Assembly (NCBI RefSeq): GCF_035582795.1
Contig: NC_134367.1
Location: 51,491,562-51,555,561 of the forward strand
DNA: 64,000 bases
Origin: Mycteria americana
Taxonomy: Eukaryota > Chordata > Aves > Ciconiiformes > Ciconiidae
Reading direction: 5' to 3'
Made by a program: the position numbers and the translations under genes. Below, piece after piece: positions 21,801 to 36,100 of the stretch (its first letter is position 1; each line of letters opens with the position of its first letter). The notes under the pieces were generated by a model. That model ran no database searches and was not told the origin of the DNA. It saw nothing but the letters and a program-made list of their open reading frames with translations.

Positions 21801-24800
21801 CGGCTTGCATAACCATTTGGACACTCACATGAACGCTGTATACCCATTCCCAAAGCTATGAGCCACTTTCGCAGTCTTCTTAACTCCCAGCGTTTCTCAA
21901 ACAACCCATTGCAGGGGAAAAAAAAATTCTACTGAACTAATCATACATATTCCTTTTGGTGGCAGAGTTTATTACAGATTTTAAAAAATTTTTTTAAATG
22001 GAGATGTTTTTTGGCGATGAAGTAAATAGAGAGGATCAAAGCAATTTTTCATTACTGGGTGGCTGAATGATGGTTAGTGAGACTAGAGGAGATTGACTGT
22101 TTTGTAGAGAGATTAGCAGAATTCACATCGCCGCTGAATGAAAGGTGGAGGAGGCAGAAACCCTAAACAAGTGAATTCAATTACTTCTGAAAGGAATAGG
22201 GTAAATGAGGATTCTCTCTTTGGGTTTGCTCCAGGAAATATTTCTGAAAAGTTTGTTGAAGAGTACCAGTCATCCAAACCCTAATTTTGCTATTATGTAA
22301 AAACTCCTCGCTCTGTGGCAGCTTGCAATTTGGAAATGCTTCCCTTGTCTTGTGTACGCCATTGGTGTGTCATCTCTTCATTTAATTTCGCTCTCAAATT
22401 ACACCACCCAGTGCAACTTGTTTGCACATGTGGCAAGGTTTACAAAAGGAATATAAACCTGATCCCAAGCCCACCGGAGTTAAAGAACAGATCCTCCTCA
22501 GCTTCCCTGGATAATGGCCCCGTCGGAGGGAGCATTGAGCAGCCTTCATGGGCTGCAGGCTCTCAGTAGGCAGTACGCTGGGGTGTGATTGCTGGCTCTG
22601 GGAGGGATGCTGTGCTCTGAGCTTTGGCGTGCGCTGGCACAGCCTGCGACAGCCTAGAGTTCACGACCTGGGAAGTTTGGGTTTGCAGTTTATTTGCTAT
22701 GTGGTGATTTTGCAAGCAATATGGCATGGTAGGAAGTAGCATTTGTTCCACAGGCTAATAGAGCAAGGTCTGTTGATTAGGAAGTGGCATGTTCTCGTTG
22801 CCAGCCTGTATCTCGGTTGGATGTCCCCGGAGCAGGAGAGCCCCCCCAGGCACGCAGCATTCTCCCCTCTTTCCCACTGCATTTGAGGGTTCTAAGCACA
22901 CAGGGCCTCCCAGCTCCCCTGGGACCTCCAGGCACTGCCAGTGCAAGGACCAGGAGCTGAGGCAGTGACTCCTGCAGGGCTAGGTAAGGAGGAGGTACCC
23001 CAGGGGCACCTCTCCCCTCATCCTGACGTGCCAGAAGGCATTGCTGAACAGACACAGAGTGGAGAGACACTGACTTGCAGATGTTCCTTCCAAGCATAGA
23101 TTTCTCCTCTTCACACCTGCTGGGCCCTTGCTGTACCCAGCATGGTCTCTTAGCGCTGCAAACCTGACATACCCCCGCTTCCTTCATACCTCCCACCCTG
23201 CCTCGCCTGTACCTGCCAACCTCTGTTCCCTCCCCTGTGGGTGCCTCTGCACCTCGCAGATCCCCCCAGCTCATGGGACACAGTTCCATATCTTTGGTCC
23301 TACCAAAACCCGCTCCTCAGGTCTGGATGCCATAGAAAAGCCTCAGAGTTTCTCAGCAGTCAGAGTTATTGCATGAAGTGCTGTACAGGATGCAGGGGGA
23401 AAACTGGTCTCTGCCCTTCACTGTCTCCTAGGTCATGTCCTCAGTTTATCCTATCTCCTCCCAGTCTTCCCCCTCATCCATTCCCATGGCAGCAGGTGGG
23501 GGTACATGTTATTCACTCTGAAATAACCATGCACTTTGGCTGTGTGTTCTGGAGAGGTAGACAGGGGCTCATAGCAATCAGAACACAGGTAACCTTTGAG
23601 GATCCATCTCAGCTTTTTTTTTTTCCCCTCTCTGAAAAAGTAAACAAAAATTCCTTCCTCCTGCAACCAAATTTAAGGCCTTACAGGCACGGCAGAGCTG
23701 GCAGGAGTCAGGAAGGCATCTCCCTCTCTGCAGTAGAGTGTAAGACAATCGCCCTGACCGAGCATGCTGGGTTAACCTCAGGTGCAGGGGAAGGTGGCAA
23801 AGGGTGGCTGTGTAAGGAGCTGTCTTCCCAACTATTTCCAAGGTCCACTCTTGGAGGACGCGTCTTGCTTTTCTCCCAACCCCCACAGCAAAAAGCAATA
23901 CCCAGAAAACCAAGTTGCCGTGAAAAACAGCTCACTTAGCGGAGCAGAAGAGCACAGAGGAGCCGAACGTGCAGCTGGGGGGAATGGGTGCTGTTCCATG
24001 AAAGTAAATGAAGCTGTGCTGATTTCTTCCAGCTGATGATGTGACCTACAGTCCTCAGCTGTATAATTGTGTGCTGTGTATTGGTGCTGTGTACAACCAT
24101 GTGGCAGACTTTCTCCCTCATTAGGGGTGTTCCTGATTGCAGGAGGAGTTCAGGAGACTGAAAGAAAGTCTCGGGCTTCCTTTCTACATCCCTTCTCTCA
24201 TGACTCCTTAACCAGCTTCTTCCTTACTCTTGTATGTCTAGTCTATCCCAACAGCGTTATTATTGCAAAGAGCTCATTTCTTGCCAAATTTCTTATGCTT
24301 TTTTCTAGTGCTTTACTCAGCACAAATCCTCTAATAGTTTCCCTAAGATTTTTTGCATTCTCCAAATATCTGGCAGTTTCAAAACTCTTGTGTAGCTCAG
24401 AACTGAGCTATGAGGTATTTCAGATCATAAGCTTGTAACAGAACCACCACTGGATAAGTTTTCCCATCTTTTACACCATTTTCTCTTTAATCTCTTTGAT
24501 GCAATGACAGTTCTGCAGTACTCATGGATAAGTACATTTACCAATAGATTTTCTAGTTACCTGACATGCTACATCCAAGGCAGAGTCTTTGGGAAGTATC
24601 TACACTTCTCTGGCATATCTGGTCCTGTGCCTAGTAGCATTCAGGGCACCCACCAGAAACCTTTGCACCTGAACACGTTACGGAAGTGGAGAGACAATCT
24701 TCTCTTCTAGAGTACCTCTCCCGAGCAATCTGGATCAGGGCAACATTTGCAACTGACTTCCACCAGGCAGCTGGGACAAAGCGTTGGTAGCACCTTTCTT

Positions 24801-27800
24801 ATTCTGGGACATGGATGTGAGTATAAAACCCCACCACTTCTCCCATTTCCAGGCAAACTGCCTCTCTGAACTCCTGTTTACAAAGTCCCTAGATTACTTC
24901 GACCATTCTTGATATTAGATCTTCAACTTTATAAATTAAATATTAAATCTTGAACTTCATAAATCCCTTGTGTTCTTTTTTCAGAACAGCCTCCAGCCTA
25001 CAGGGACTAGCATCTGGGCCTACATGAAAGGGTTTTAACATTGGATCTGCCAAGACAAAAGCAACTCTAACTCTGAAAGTGGTTAAGTCTCACATGCCAC
25101 TACAGTTGGTGTCTCTCTCTCACCCAGTTTATGTTGTGTCTCTGCAATACTGGCAAATCCACAAATAAGCCCTTCGTAGTAAATTCAGAGCCCCACAAAA
25201 CTCTGCACATCTGTGACTTCCTGGGAAATTGCCCAGCCCTGTGCACAGCCATATTTTTCTTTTTGTTAGAGAAAACTCTCTCTCGTCGGGTTGTGTGTCC
25301 ATGAGAAGGTACCTCTTTTCAGAGCAACTCTCGTTTCAGGAAGCTCAAGTTCAGTGGCAGCCTTGATCTGATCCCAGGCTGGTTGTAAATGCAGTCTTTC
25401 TTACCAGCAGTCTCTGAGCGTGCCCAGAGCCATCTCGGCACAGCAGACAGGCTGAGAGGGACCTATTTTGCAGTGGCCGCTTCCAAGATCACTCAGTGTC
25501 AGCCAGAAGCCGGCACTTTCAAGTGCTGCCTACTGACGCAGTAGAAATGCTGTCTCCTGCCCTTCACCCCTGCTCTTTGCTTCCACTGCCACTTGCCAAT
25601 TCTTCTTAAAACTGAGTATGGAAACCAGACTGAAACGCTGCAATATCCAAGGTGTTGCCTGCTCACAACAGCAGTTGCACCTACTATGGCATTATTTCTT
25701 TCAGCATGTTCTTCTCTGTATGGAGGCACGCACTACCGTCTCCCTTAACCAGACCTGTGGATGACATCCAAGTTACTGCTGAAGGCACCTTTAGGTCTTC
25801 AGTGGTCTGTACAATGCCTTCTCCCCAGACAGCGTGGGGCAGTTTAATGGGTCAGTGCCTCTAAAGATGAGCCTTGAGTCTTCATTATGAAGTAAAACCA
25901 GTGACTTCAGGATTCAGAGGAACCATCCTTGAACCCTTACCAGAGGCACAGCTTCATAGTTTTTTTCATTAACTAAAGCCAATAAAAGACATCCTGACAC
26001 AGCGCTCACCCTTTCTCTGTTTGCTGTCCATAACTCACAGCTGCACAGTTACCATATCCTCCGGCTGTGACCGTGTTAGCAAGCACTTTGGCTCAACAGG
26101 GGGCTGAAACAATTATTGGCCTCCAAATCTACACTGCATGCAGCCTGAGGTGTTTCCTTCATATAACATTTAGTCAGCTTCTCTGGACCAAACACCCCAC
26201 CACACAAGTGGATGGGATGTTTGGAGCACGTTTGGTGGGCATCTGAGCTTCCAAAGTAGCGTTCTCTGACAGGAGACGAGCTCATACGCATTACAGCTGC
26301 TCTGTCACTGAGCCAACCTGCAGCAAGTGTGGGTCATTGTGGGATTAGCTTCAAAGCTGCACCACTGCTCCAAAGCAACCTGCTTGTGCAGGCACTGCCC
26401 CTGAGGCACAGGAGCATTCACTGCCAAGATTTCCCAGATCTCAAGGCACATGTTGGATCATCCCCATCTTCCTTTTACTAGCAGAGTACAGACTGTGTTA
26501 TGACACCTTCTCCTCCTATAAGCAAGGTCACTCATGCCCTACAGATCAGATGCTTTCAGCTCATTTACTTCAACCATACAACATCTGCAAGGGCATCAGT
26601 CCACTCTCACCCGAGCAAGACCCCACCATTCGGAGACTGGCCTTTCACAACAAGCTGCGGAGCAGGCTGCACGGTCCCCGTCATGGTCTCTCCTCACTTC
26701 AGGCTATGCTCATGAAGTGACCTGTATGCTCAGCTGGTGCCCTGTGTTTCCCAGGGCTGGTAACCCCTCACACATTTGGCCACAGCCAATCCACCCACCC
26801 CAGATGGCTTGGTCAGCAACTCTGACCCTTGTACTTCCACACTTTGACTTTCAAAGCTGCACCTTTTCCCCTTCAAAGCTGGGCAAGGGCTTTCACTGGG
26901 TACCACCAGTTAATCCATTTTGGCCACACTCCAGGCTATCCTAATTGTGGTGTTTCCCTACCTGCCCCCATTAAATGACCAGTTAACAGGGCTGCTTCCC
27001 TTAGCAACCATTTTCCTCATCACACAAACCAATTGTATCATTTCTTTTCATCATTTAGAAGTGCCATCAGGAGGATTCTCATCCCGCATATCAGACTCTC
27101 GCCCATACTCACCACGCCCGCAGCGTTGAGCTCCTGTGTCTTTCCTGCAACTATGTCCCCTTTTGGCATACAGCTGCACCCGATCCCTGCGGCAAATTCC
27201 AGCACCTCTCAGAATGGCTCTAGCCTCCTTTCGCTGATCTTTGCAGGCCAGGCCAAGTCCAGCTGAGTCCCTCTAAACTGGCCCATTGCCAAAGCATCTT
27301 GGCAGCCCTTGCTGGAGGGGTGCCAGGAGGGAAGGCTCCTCAGGTTCCCCCCCAGCTTAGGTAAATTCTCCCCTTCTCTTCTCTGAGATCCCTGCTGAGC
27401 TTCAGCCTGCTGGGCTGGTTTCTGGCTCTGGACCGTGTGCCCCAGTTCGGAAATGGAGTGGACAACTAAGTCTTTTTTTTTCTGGAGATAAGGCTTCAGA
27501 CCTGTTTGGTTCCTGGGAAACACTGTTGCAGTCTGTCTTCTCTGCCATTGATTTGGGCTATACATTAAATGCTGACATAAAGTTTCCGGGCTTACCTCCT
27601 CATATCATTCACTGCATTTTTTATGCAGTTTCTTATATATTGGGACAGTTTGTCTGGCTTGTTCCCTTCCAACTTCTGCAGTTGTGACAGTGGTAGGTAA
27701 GACTAGGCAACAGAAGTCCTCTGACAGCCTTAATTCCACATCAGGTTTCTGACTTTTGCAACTTTCTGATTTCCTTGTACTGTTGGTATTTTTAGCTTTT

Positions 27801-28444
27801 TAAATCCTCACTGCCGTCCTGCTCAGCTAGTAACCTCCAGGCTTGCCAAAGATTCCTTGGCCTCCCCTGTCCCCGGAAAAGCTGCTGGTCCTCAGCCATC
27901 TGGTTACTGGTTCCTTATTCATCTATTTTGAACTTGTTCCAGCTTCTGCTGCCCCCAAAAAATTTTACCTCCAGTCTCAGGCCATCTCCCAAGCCTTTCA
28001 GCAAAGCCTTCAGATGTTGCTTTAATCCCTTCTGCAAAGTCTCATGCTCTTTTCTCGGGTCTTTAGACCTTATTTTAGTTATTTGTGATATCCTCCATTT
28101 CTGCAGGTTTTGTTCACAGAATTCCACAGGAAGTCTCAGTGCATGGCAGAGCACAGCATTCCTGTTTTTCTTTCTCTACTGGAAACAGCTCATTTGATAT
28201 AACCTAGAATTGCATTTGCCTACTTGGCAACCCTATAATTTTAGTGTCTCATGGTTAGAGTGTGGTCAGTAATAGAAGGAGGTCTTTTTTTTTCCCTTTT
28301 GCATTTCTACGTAATGAACTTCTAGCTTCAAGCAGAAATTCTTCCGATACATTGATAAGGGAATTTTACATGACTATAAATCATCTCCTTTCTATTTATA
28401 AAGGCCATCAGCTCTTCCTGTTGGATATTCCTGTCCTTCTCCGT
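18801..28444. other. Intergenic sequence, no gene recognised
   Basis: Nearly 10 kb of ordinary intergenic sequence. Open frames up to 232 codons (23241-23939) have no domain or promoter that I can identify. Small structures noted: a perfect 10-bp hairpin at 20449-20473 (GCTAAGTCTT arms, 5-nt loop) and a degenerate ATCTCATGATCTCATGATC palindromic cluster near 21080. Confidence 0.55.
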
Positions 28445-29002
28445 TGTTGGGGTTTAACCCAGCAGGCAGCTAAACACCACACAGCCGTTCGCTCGCTCAC
28501 TCCCCCCATCAGTGGGATGGGGGAGAGAATCGGAAAAAAGGTAAAACTCGTGGGCTGAGATAAAGACAATTTAATAGGACAGAAAAGGAAGGGAAAATAA
28601 TAATAATGATAAAAGAATATACAAAACAAGTGATGCGCAAAGCAACTGCTCACCACCGACTGACCGATGCCCAGCCAGTTCCCGAGCAGCAGGCATGCCC
28701 CCCCCGGCCAAATCCCCCCAGTTTTTTGTTCAGCATGACGCCATATGGTATGGAATAGCCCTTTGGCCAGTTGGGGTCAGCTGTCCTGGCTGTGCCCCCT
28801 CCCAGCTTCTTGTGCACCTCCAGCCTCCTTGCTGGCAGGGCAGGATGAGAAGCTGAAAAGTCCTTGACTTAGTGTAAGCACTGCTCAGCAACAACTAAAG
28901 CATCAGTGTGTTATCAACATTATTCTCATCCTAAATCCAAAACGCAGCACTAGACCAGCTACTAGGAAGAAAATTAACTCTATCCCAGCCAAAACCAGGA
29001 CA
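28445..29002 (-). mobile_element. Solo ERVL-like LTR
   Basis: On the minus strand it begins TGTCCTGGTTTTGGCTGGGA at 29002 and ends GGGTTAAACCCCAACA at 28445, about 558 bp. It is nearly identical in layout to the copies at 9842 and 62475. The flanks TCCGT and TCTGT form a 5-bp target duplication with one mismatch. No internal sequence is present, so it is a solo LTR. Confidence 0.9.
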
Positions 29003-31660
29003 TCTGTATAGCTGATGCTGCTATGTTTTGCACACAGATATCTATTAAAAATATGAATTGGGCACCTTCTTGAGAAACGGAAGGAGTGATTTTCCTTGAT
29101 CTGACAGCTCCGCTTTCAGCATAGCCAACTATCTCCTCTTCTCCAGCCAGCTCTTTTTCCACCTCATAGCTCTCCAGTGATCCTCTGTTCCTCCCACAAG
29201 GTGTTATATGCTAGAGTCCCTTCACTAGAAAATGCTTCTGGTTTAGCTACAGCACTCAATTTCAAGGTTGAGCCTAACTCAGATGAAGCTGTTGTCCAGA
29301 TGCCCTTTATACTGCAAGGAGGGGAGTAAGCATGTTGAGGGCACAGTTCATCTCATCTTGACATGGGAGTCTGAAACAGGTCAAAAGAACAAGCTTTACA
29401 AATGTTCCTCTGCCCTCCTTGAATAGAAAAAGACACTCGAGACACTAAAACAGGAGCAGATGCCTAAAGCTAGGTGGAATTATCTATCTTCTAGATACCC
29501 AGACTTCCCCAGAAATCCATTCCGTGATGCTTTTAGAGAAGATGGCAGGGGGAGAAACTGCACAAGCAGCCAAAACGAGGCTCCTGGACATCCAGATAAC
29601 TTCCTACAGTTTTGACTGGACTTTGTTTGCCTTGTTTCCTGTACTGATTCCTTCCTGTGCTGTTTTAGGAAAGTTAAACTAAGTGGACTAAAAAAACCCC
29701 AAACGCACTTTCCCCCTTCTCAGTCACTTATAAGTGCTGCTATATTGAACATAGTTAAAAAGTAATACTAGTGTGAACCTTTTACCAGCCTTCTCAAAGC
29801 TGTACTAACTGTGAAATCACTGTAAAATTGTGTTTGCAATAATTTGTATTTGCTTTGCTCCCAGTCACAGCCACCAAGGGAAAAAAAATCACATGAAAAA
29901 TCCAGTAAAGTTCCATACCAAGGACACAAATTTGGGCTGCAACTCCAGGAGCGTCAGCTGAGAAAAAATCATCTGTAAGTCACCTTCTCATCCTTAGTAT
30001 GCTTCTTATAGCTACAACTACAAAAATCTTCTCCCAGCCTTGAGATTTCATCCTGTCCATACTCTCGACATCATCTCCATTAGTAATGCATTGCTTACCA
30101 GGGGCTTTGTACAAACGCTGTTCAATATTGCCTGGAAATTCATTGCAGGAGTCCTGAAGTTAACACCGACACCAGCTCTCCACCCTCACATGCATTTTAA
30201 TATGGAAGCTACAGTGATACAAAAATATGTCTAAGCAACGGGGACCCTGCGTTCCCCTACCCAGAATGATTTCCAAAGCCTCCCAAAGATGCCACCTTAA
30301 ATTTAGGAACCCTCCTCTAGTCAGAGACCAAAGCTCTCAAAGCCACAGGACTGCTACTAGAAGACAAAAGGCAGTAGGAAAACATATAAAAATCCACAGT
30401 AACCCTTGAACAGCCACTGCTGCTCCGTAATAAAAGAATAATAGTGTGTGGCCCTCTTATAGCACTTTATCTGGGGACCTCAGTGGCTACACAATGGGTG
30501 AGTTAGTTTGTCTCTTAGCCTAAAAGAGAAAAAGGTCCAAAACAGAGCTGTGGGAACACAACACCTCTCCAGGTCAAATCGCAATTCTCTGGGAGCTCTT
30601 CAAAGCACGGAGAAAGCCCTACTCATGGAGTATATCTTGCTCCATCTCCCTTTTGACATAAGAAGAAGGACGCAGAAAAGCCGAGGGTCACGTGGAGCAT
30701 ATAGGAAGCAGCTTGGCATTTCTTTGCTACTGTTTCTGTGCTGATACTTGCTTTCAATATGACATATTTTGCATATTAAAAATACTAAGTAAAGCTTGAA
30801 ATATTTTTGGGAGAGCTTGAATTATAGGCTATATATAAAATAAACTACTATCTACTGCAGTGTACAGAAAGATACAGGCAATAAGGCAGATGTGTGCCCT
30901 GTGCATGTTGAAACTTGTTTCTAAAAGGTAGCTGTTTTTTCTTGGTATTTCACATTTGAATCCTTTTTGGTAAAGAAATCCATGCTAACGTGAAGAAGCA
31001 TTTTACCAGAACATGAGGAGCAAGAATAAGTACAAGATTTTTTTAGTTGCTTGTCGGTCTTTAATGGCCTGAAACTGTGTATAATTTGTCCTGAAGAAGA
31101 CCCGTCAATTAAAGTATTATTAATCCAATTGTTTTATTATTTTAATCTTTCTAACACATTTTGTACCACGTGGTCCATAGGATACAGTCCTCTAGATATC
31201 CAACAGCTCTCGATTCCACATTTTTTAAAACTCCCAAACCAATGGCTCCAGCCAATATGTTCCAGGACGTCAGAGCTGGGACAGCATTGCTTTAACATAA
31301 ACATCCTAGATTGCAGTAGTCCTTGTCTTTGCCTTCCTTCCCTGGAAGGTGATGGCTTCCCATGTTCAAACAAAACCTTACTTCGATGCTAGGTCACTTG
31401 GTTACAACGCCGGACAGGCTGGACTTGCTCTAATCACTGTCCTTGATGTAACTTATTCAACATGTAGGGGAAAAATGTGAAAACTAAATGGGTAAAGACC
31501 TCCACCCAGCCAATTCTCCCAGTAGGTTAAAAAATATACATGTTAAAATGCCAGGACTGTCTAACGTTTCACTTGAAATTCTCCATAGCAACACCACTTT
31601 GGTACTGTAGTGGGAAAAAAAGAGTATAAAAAAAACCCCTAAGGTCTTCAAAAAGGCCCT
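29003..31660. other. Intergenic sequence, no gene recognised
   Basis: AT-balanced and non-repetitive at the level I can read. The open frames are short (at most 113 codons) and without family resemblance. Confidence 0.55.
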
Positions 31661-33160
31661 TCAACTTTAAAGTGAATGTATTCGTGGAGAAATTAAGGGT
31701 CTGTTGTGCAGATGGCTGTTTGCTCTCATTGCTAGAAGCAGACAGTCTTCGGTTAGGAGGGAAGGGGAGTCAGATAGCGTATTACCATGCAAAAGCAGCA
31801 AGCTCTGCCTATGATGACTGCAATATTAACTCCCAGGGCTTCCTGCGGTTGAGAGGCAGCAGCGGCAGCAGCAGCAGCGAGTTTCACTTGCCCCCTGCCC
31901 CCCACCCCCAAGCTTCCAGGTTCAATAAAGATTACATCATGGAAAAAGTATGCCATGTAAGCCTGAGAATCAAAGCCGTCACAATTGGCGGCTGTTTAAC
32001 TGTAATGTCGCTGAAACACATACTCCCCCTACACGCACACACACTTTCCCCCTCACCCCTCCCATCCCACCCCGAACCCTCCGCGTCTCCTACGATTAAG
32101 GGTAGTATTATTGGGGAGAGGAAAATCTGATCAAAACTGTCGACCGCCAACTGCCGATTTTCTATGGATTCAATAAAGGCCACCTTAACGATTTCCCTAA
32201 TTAATGGATGACATCTTTGGCTGAAGGAGAGGCGCTGTATTCTACTCTGCCTTAGTCTTTGTTAACCTTCTAATTAACTTTCGTAGGTCACCCAGGTCTC
32301 CCAAACCTAAAAGTGAAGAGAGCCATTGTGCTAGAAGCAGTAAACTTACTTTTTCTGCCTGGGTACTTAAAAGGGAGAACGATTATAGGCAGGGAAAAAT
32401 AACTCCATTTAAACTCTTTGTGACTGCGGAGAATGCATAGGTCCCTGCCTTAGAAAATAATTGAAACACCTTTTATACCAATATTTGCATGCATAATAAA
32501 CCAAATTAGCAAATATGCATCTAAATTCAGCTACGGTTTCAAATTGGTTAGGGATTTGGAGAGGGTTTTGGTCTCTCTTTTTTTTTTTTTTTTTTTGGAA
32601 TGTGAACTTCAGTGGGTCAACAAAAGGAATTGGATTTCTTGAGCAAATTGCAACTGCAGCAGCTATCAGCTTTTACACGGCATGATCTCCAGCAAAGAGT
32701 CTGGGCTAATAGTACGCACACATGCATTCTAATACTATAATATTAGGCCAGATTAATCCCTGTGGTAAGACCATTGAAGTCAATGGAATTGTATCAGAGA
32801 TGAATTTGGTTCACTGCCTTTTGTGGAATCTAATATGAATTGACCATTGAGCTGGAGGCATCAAAGATGATAAATGCAGCCCTCTTTCAAACAGTCTGAT
32901 GCAACCCAAAAAAGGGCAGGCAGAAGGCATTTAGGATGGGTGGCCCTTTCTTCTGTCTACAGCTTTCTCAGGGAAATTCTGCCCTCATTCACGCCCATTG
33001 ACTGAAGTCAATTAAATTATTTTAATAAATTGTAATTAAAATTCACAGTGTACAATGAAAGATTGAAACTTCATAGCACAACTTGACTAATAAACCTGAA
33101 GTTAATTGCTTCCTGAAAGTAAAGATTGAGAGTGCTTCTTTGGCTTATGGAAGAGACATG
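31660..33160. promoter_or_regulatory. Candidate conserved noncoding cluster
   Basis: This 1.5-kb block is free of recognisable transposons. It has an AGC-repeat patch (31857-31877), unusually clean sequence around 31921-32010 and 32100-32560, and many homeodomain cores (CCTAATTAATGG near 32198, TTCTAATTAACTTTC near 32269, ATTTGCATGC near 32484). A 20-base T-run at about 32578-32597 splits it. It resembles developmental enhancer clusters near transcription-factor genes. Conservation could not be tested here. Confidence 0.4.
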
Positions 33161-36100
33161 AAATTAATTGTTCCTAGTTTTCTCTACTCAGCAGAGAACA
33201 ACGGAGCAGGGTAGAAGAGAGTAATAATTGCTCCCCAATATAAGCATACAGATGTACATCCCTGCACAAATATCTGACTGTGCAACCCATATTCCTGGAC
33301 AGAATATACTGAGCTTAAAATTTACATCGAAAAAAAAACAGAAAAAAAAATCCAGGACAGATTATTTTGGAGAATTTTTTGAATTAACTGAGGAGGAAGC
33401 ATGATACGGTTGTTAAAAGAGACCCAAAAATCTGGCTGTCTCCAGTTTTATCCCTCACTGCCACTGGTTCACAGTGGAAAATGGGTACTTTGACCTTGAT
33501 TCAGTTTCTCCATCTTTACAGGGGTTAGGTTTCACTGAAGTAGCATTTTAAAAAAAAGGCCTTGAACTGCTTGGGTATGAAAACTGTAGACATGTAAAAT
33601 GCAACATGCCAAACCAAAAGTCTGAGTTGTCAAATAGGCAAATTCTTTTTTTCATGGTTTGATTCTGCCACCATGTACACATTTTCTAATGGAATAATTG
33701 GCATGTAAGATGGCGTCTACTGCTTCTTTGCTCTATTCTCCAATCAAGTGGTGTGAGGTATATTAAGCATCCTCCCAAGTGTCCCTTGTATGTCCTAGGA
33801 ACAGCCTGGTGGTGGATACATAACTCTGAGCAAATTTGTACTGTGGTGCCTTACAAAGAGTATCTTCAGTTAAACACATCTTCCACATTTCTGCTTGCAA
33901 GGTCCCAAAGGAGGTTTGGCATCATGTGAGTTTGATTGCTGAGGAAAGACAATCAAATGACATGTACGGGATCAAGATACAGAAAAGAAGTACACCTTCC
34001 CTCCCTCTGGAAGTCACTGCCACCGGACAGCTGGAGGACGGTTGGAGGCCCAGGGCTCTACCCTGGGCCTCCGCAACCAGGCAATGTTTTACCTGACCAT
34101 GCAGAGGACAGACATTTTTGGATACAAGTGATCCCACATCAATGGTTAGGTATTGCCCTTTATAGCTTGATGAAAGCTTTCAGGACTCCCAGTGTCAGGC
34201 TCTGCCTCAGAAGGAGTATTAGTATTACAGCAAGAGGTCTTCAGAGGAGGGCATCACCATTAAGGTTCTCAGGAAAACTAGGTTCATTCTCAGGCACCAA
34301 CACAAACCTCCCATGTGACATGGAGCCAGGGGGATTCATCTCACCTGACTTTTAATATCCATGTGAAGATATCTTCATCTGAGCCTTGTGAGATGGGATG
34401 CCTTGAGAGTCAGTGGAAGGAAAGAAGTGATAGAACTACTAACCCATTTTTGGATGGCCTATTTTGGATGTCTGGTACAGGAAGGATGAACTGTGCCCCA
34501 GAAAAGTTTTCTTCCCATTGACTATGAAGAGTCTACATACCAAACTTGAACATTTGCAGTTAGTACTGCAAATGTCTGTTTTGTGGTCAGATGAATCCCA
34601 CCTTCAGTCCCTCTGCACTTTTTGTTCCCCATTTGTGAGATGGAGATAACAATATTTCCATTCTTCTATCTTTTGCCCTTTTTGCCCTCTTAAACAGTAA
34701 GGTCCTTAAGGACCTGTCTGGGATTCCCCTGGCAGGAAGTAGACAGCTACTTTTAGGATGTCTACTAAATTGGTACTTTTACGATGCAATTAATCTCATC
34801 CAAAATTCAAAATCTAGAATAGATCTGAGGAATGCATCATAAAAATACCTTTTTCTTAGCATAAAGGGAGATGGAGATAATCGATTCTGCAATTCAGATT
34901 TCCAACATCAAGTCAAATTAATCTCCTCTGTTTGTTTATACAATACAAGAGAGGGCTCTGATGAAAATAGTTTAGATATCTTGTAATACTGTTTTAACTG
35001 CCTTTGCATCTTAAATAATCCACTGACTAATTAATTGGGAAAACCTGGTTAACACTCAGTAGAATAAAGCGTAAGACTTCTTCCTCAGTAATGAACATGA
35101 CGCTTTAAATCTTGCTATTTCAAACTAAATAAATGATCTGTGGAAATATTTCACAGCAACTGAGACACTCATTATCTCTCTTCTTGACACAACTCACAGG
35201 GTTGTATGTACCCAGAACTGGACTTAACTTTCTGACTCTGACATTAAAGTCATATTACACAGTCCGTGAAAGAGGCAGCAGCTAGAGGCTGATGCCTGCT
35301 TCCAGCTCAGCCTATCCTTTTCTGGAGGAAATAAATTATTTTTGCCAAATAGCCTTGCAGAACCTGGTGGTGTGCAGTTAAATTAAATTACGCTCAGTTG
35401 TCATCCAGAAACAACAACAATTTCATACAAATAACCATAAAAAGAAGTTACAGGCAGAGAGTGTAACCAGGGCTCCTGAAATGCATTTACCTTGTCTTCT
35501 CACAACACAACAATTATCTTTTTGTGGTCAAACTGGTAGCAAAGTCCTGGGCACATAGCTCATTGAATCCAACTGCCTTGGCAGGACTAGAGTTGGACCT
35601 CAGGAACTGCAAACACTCCAACTCCAGTATTGTCTCCAGTAGAAACTCCACCTTGCTACCTTCTCAGCCCTGAGGGGTGTGATGAGCTGGCTTCCCAGCC
35701 CAAGGGGCTCATATGGGCTTCCTCCATCCTCTGAACTTTTATGTGGAGGAGAAGCCCATGGACTCATCAGAAACAGAGATGTCAGTCCTTGTCCTTCGCA
35801 GCTTTAGAGTGTGCTCAGCTCTCAAATGTGACCTTATACAAAGCAGAGCAAGGCTGCACATTTGTTGCCTCTTGGTGGTTTCCATACCAAATGTGCTTAA
35901 TTTACATTTAAAAAAAAATAGTGCCTCTTTCCCTGCTTGGCACTCTGGCAGAGGCAGCCTGGGCTCTGAGAAGCAGGAGGCTTGATCACCTCTGATCATC
36001 TCGATGCTCTGCAGCAGTCTTGTCTTCACACTCAGCTGTCCCCACACTGGTGTTACACATGTTTACCCAATGGTGCTGAGCAGATGGCCCTGCTTGGGGT

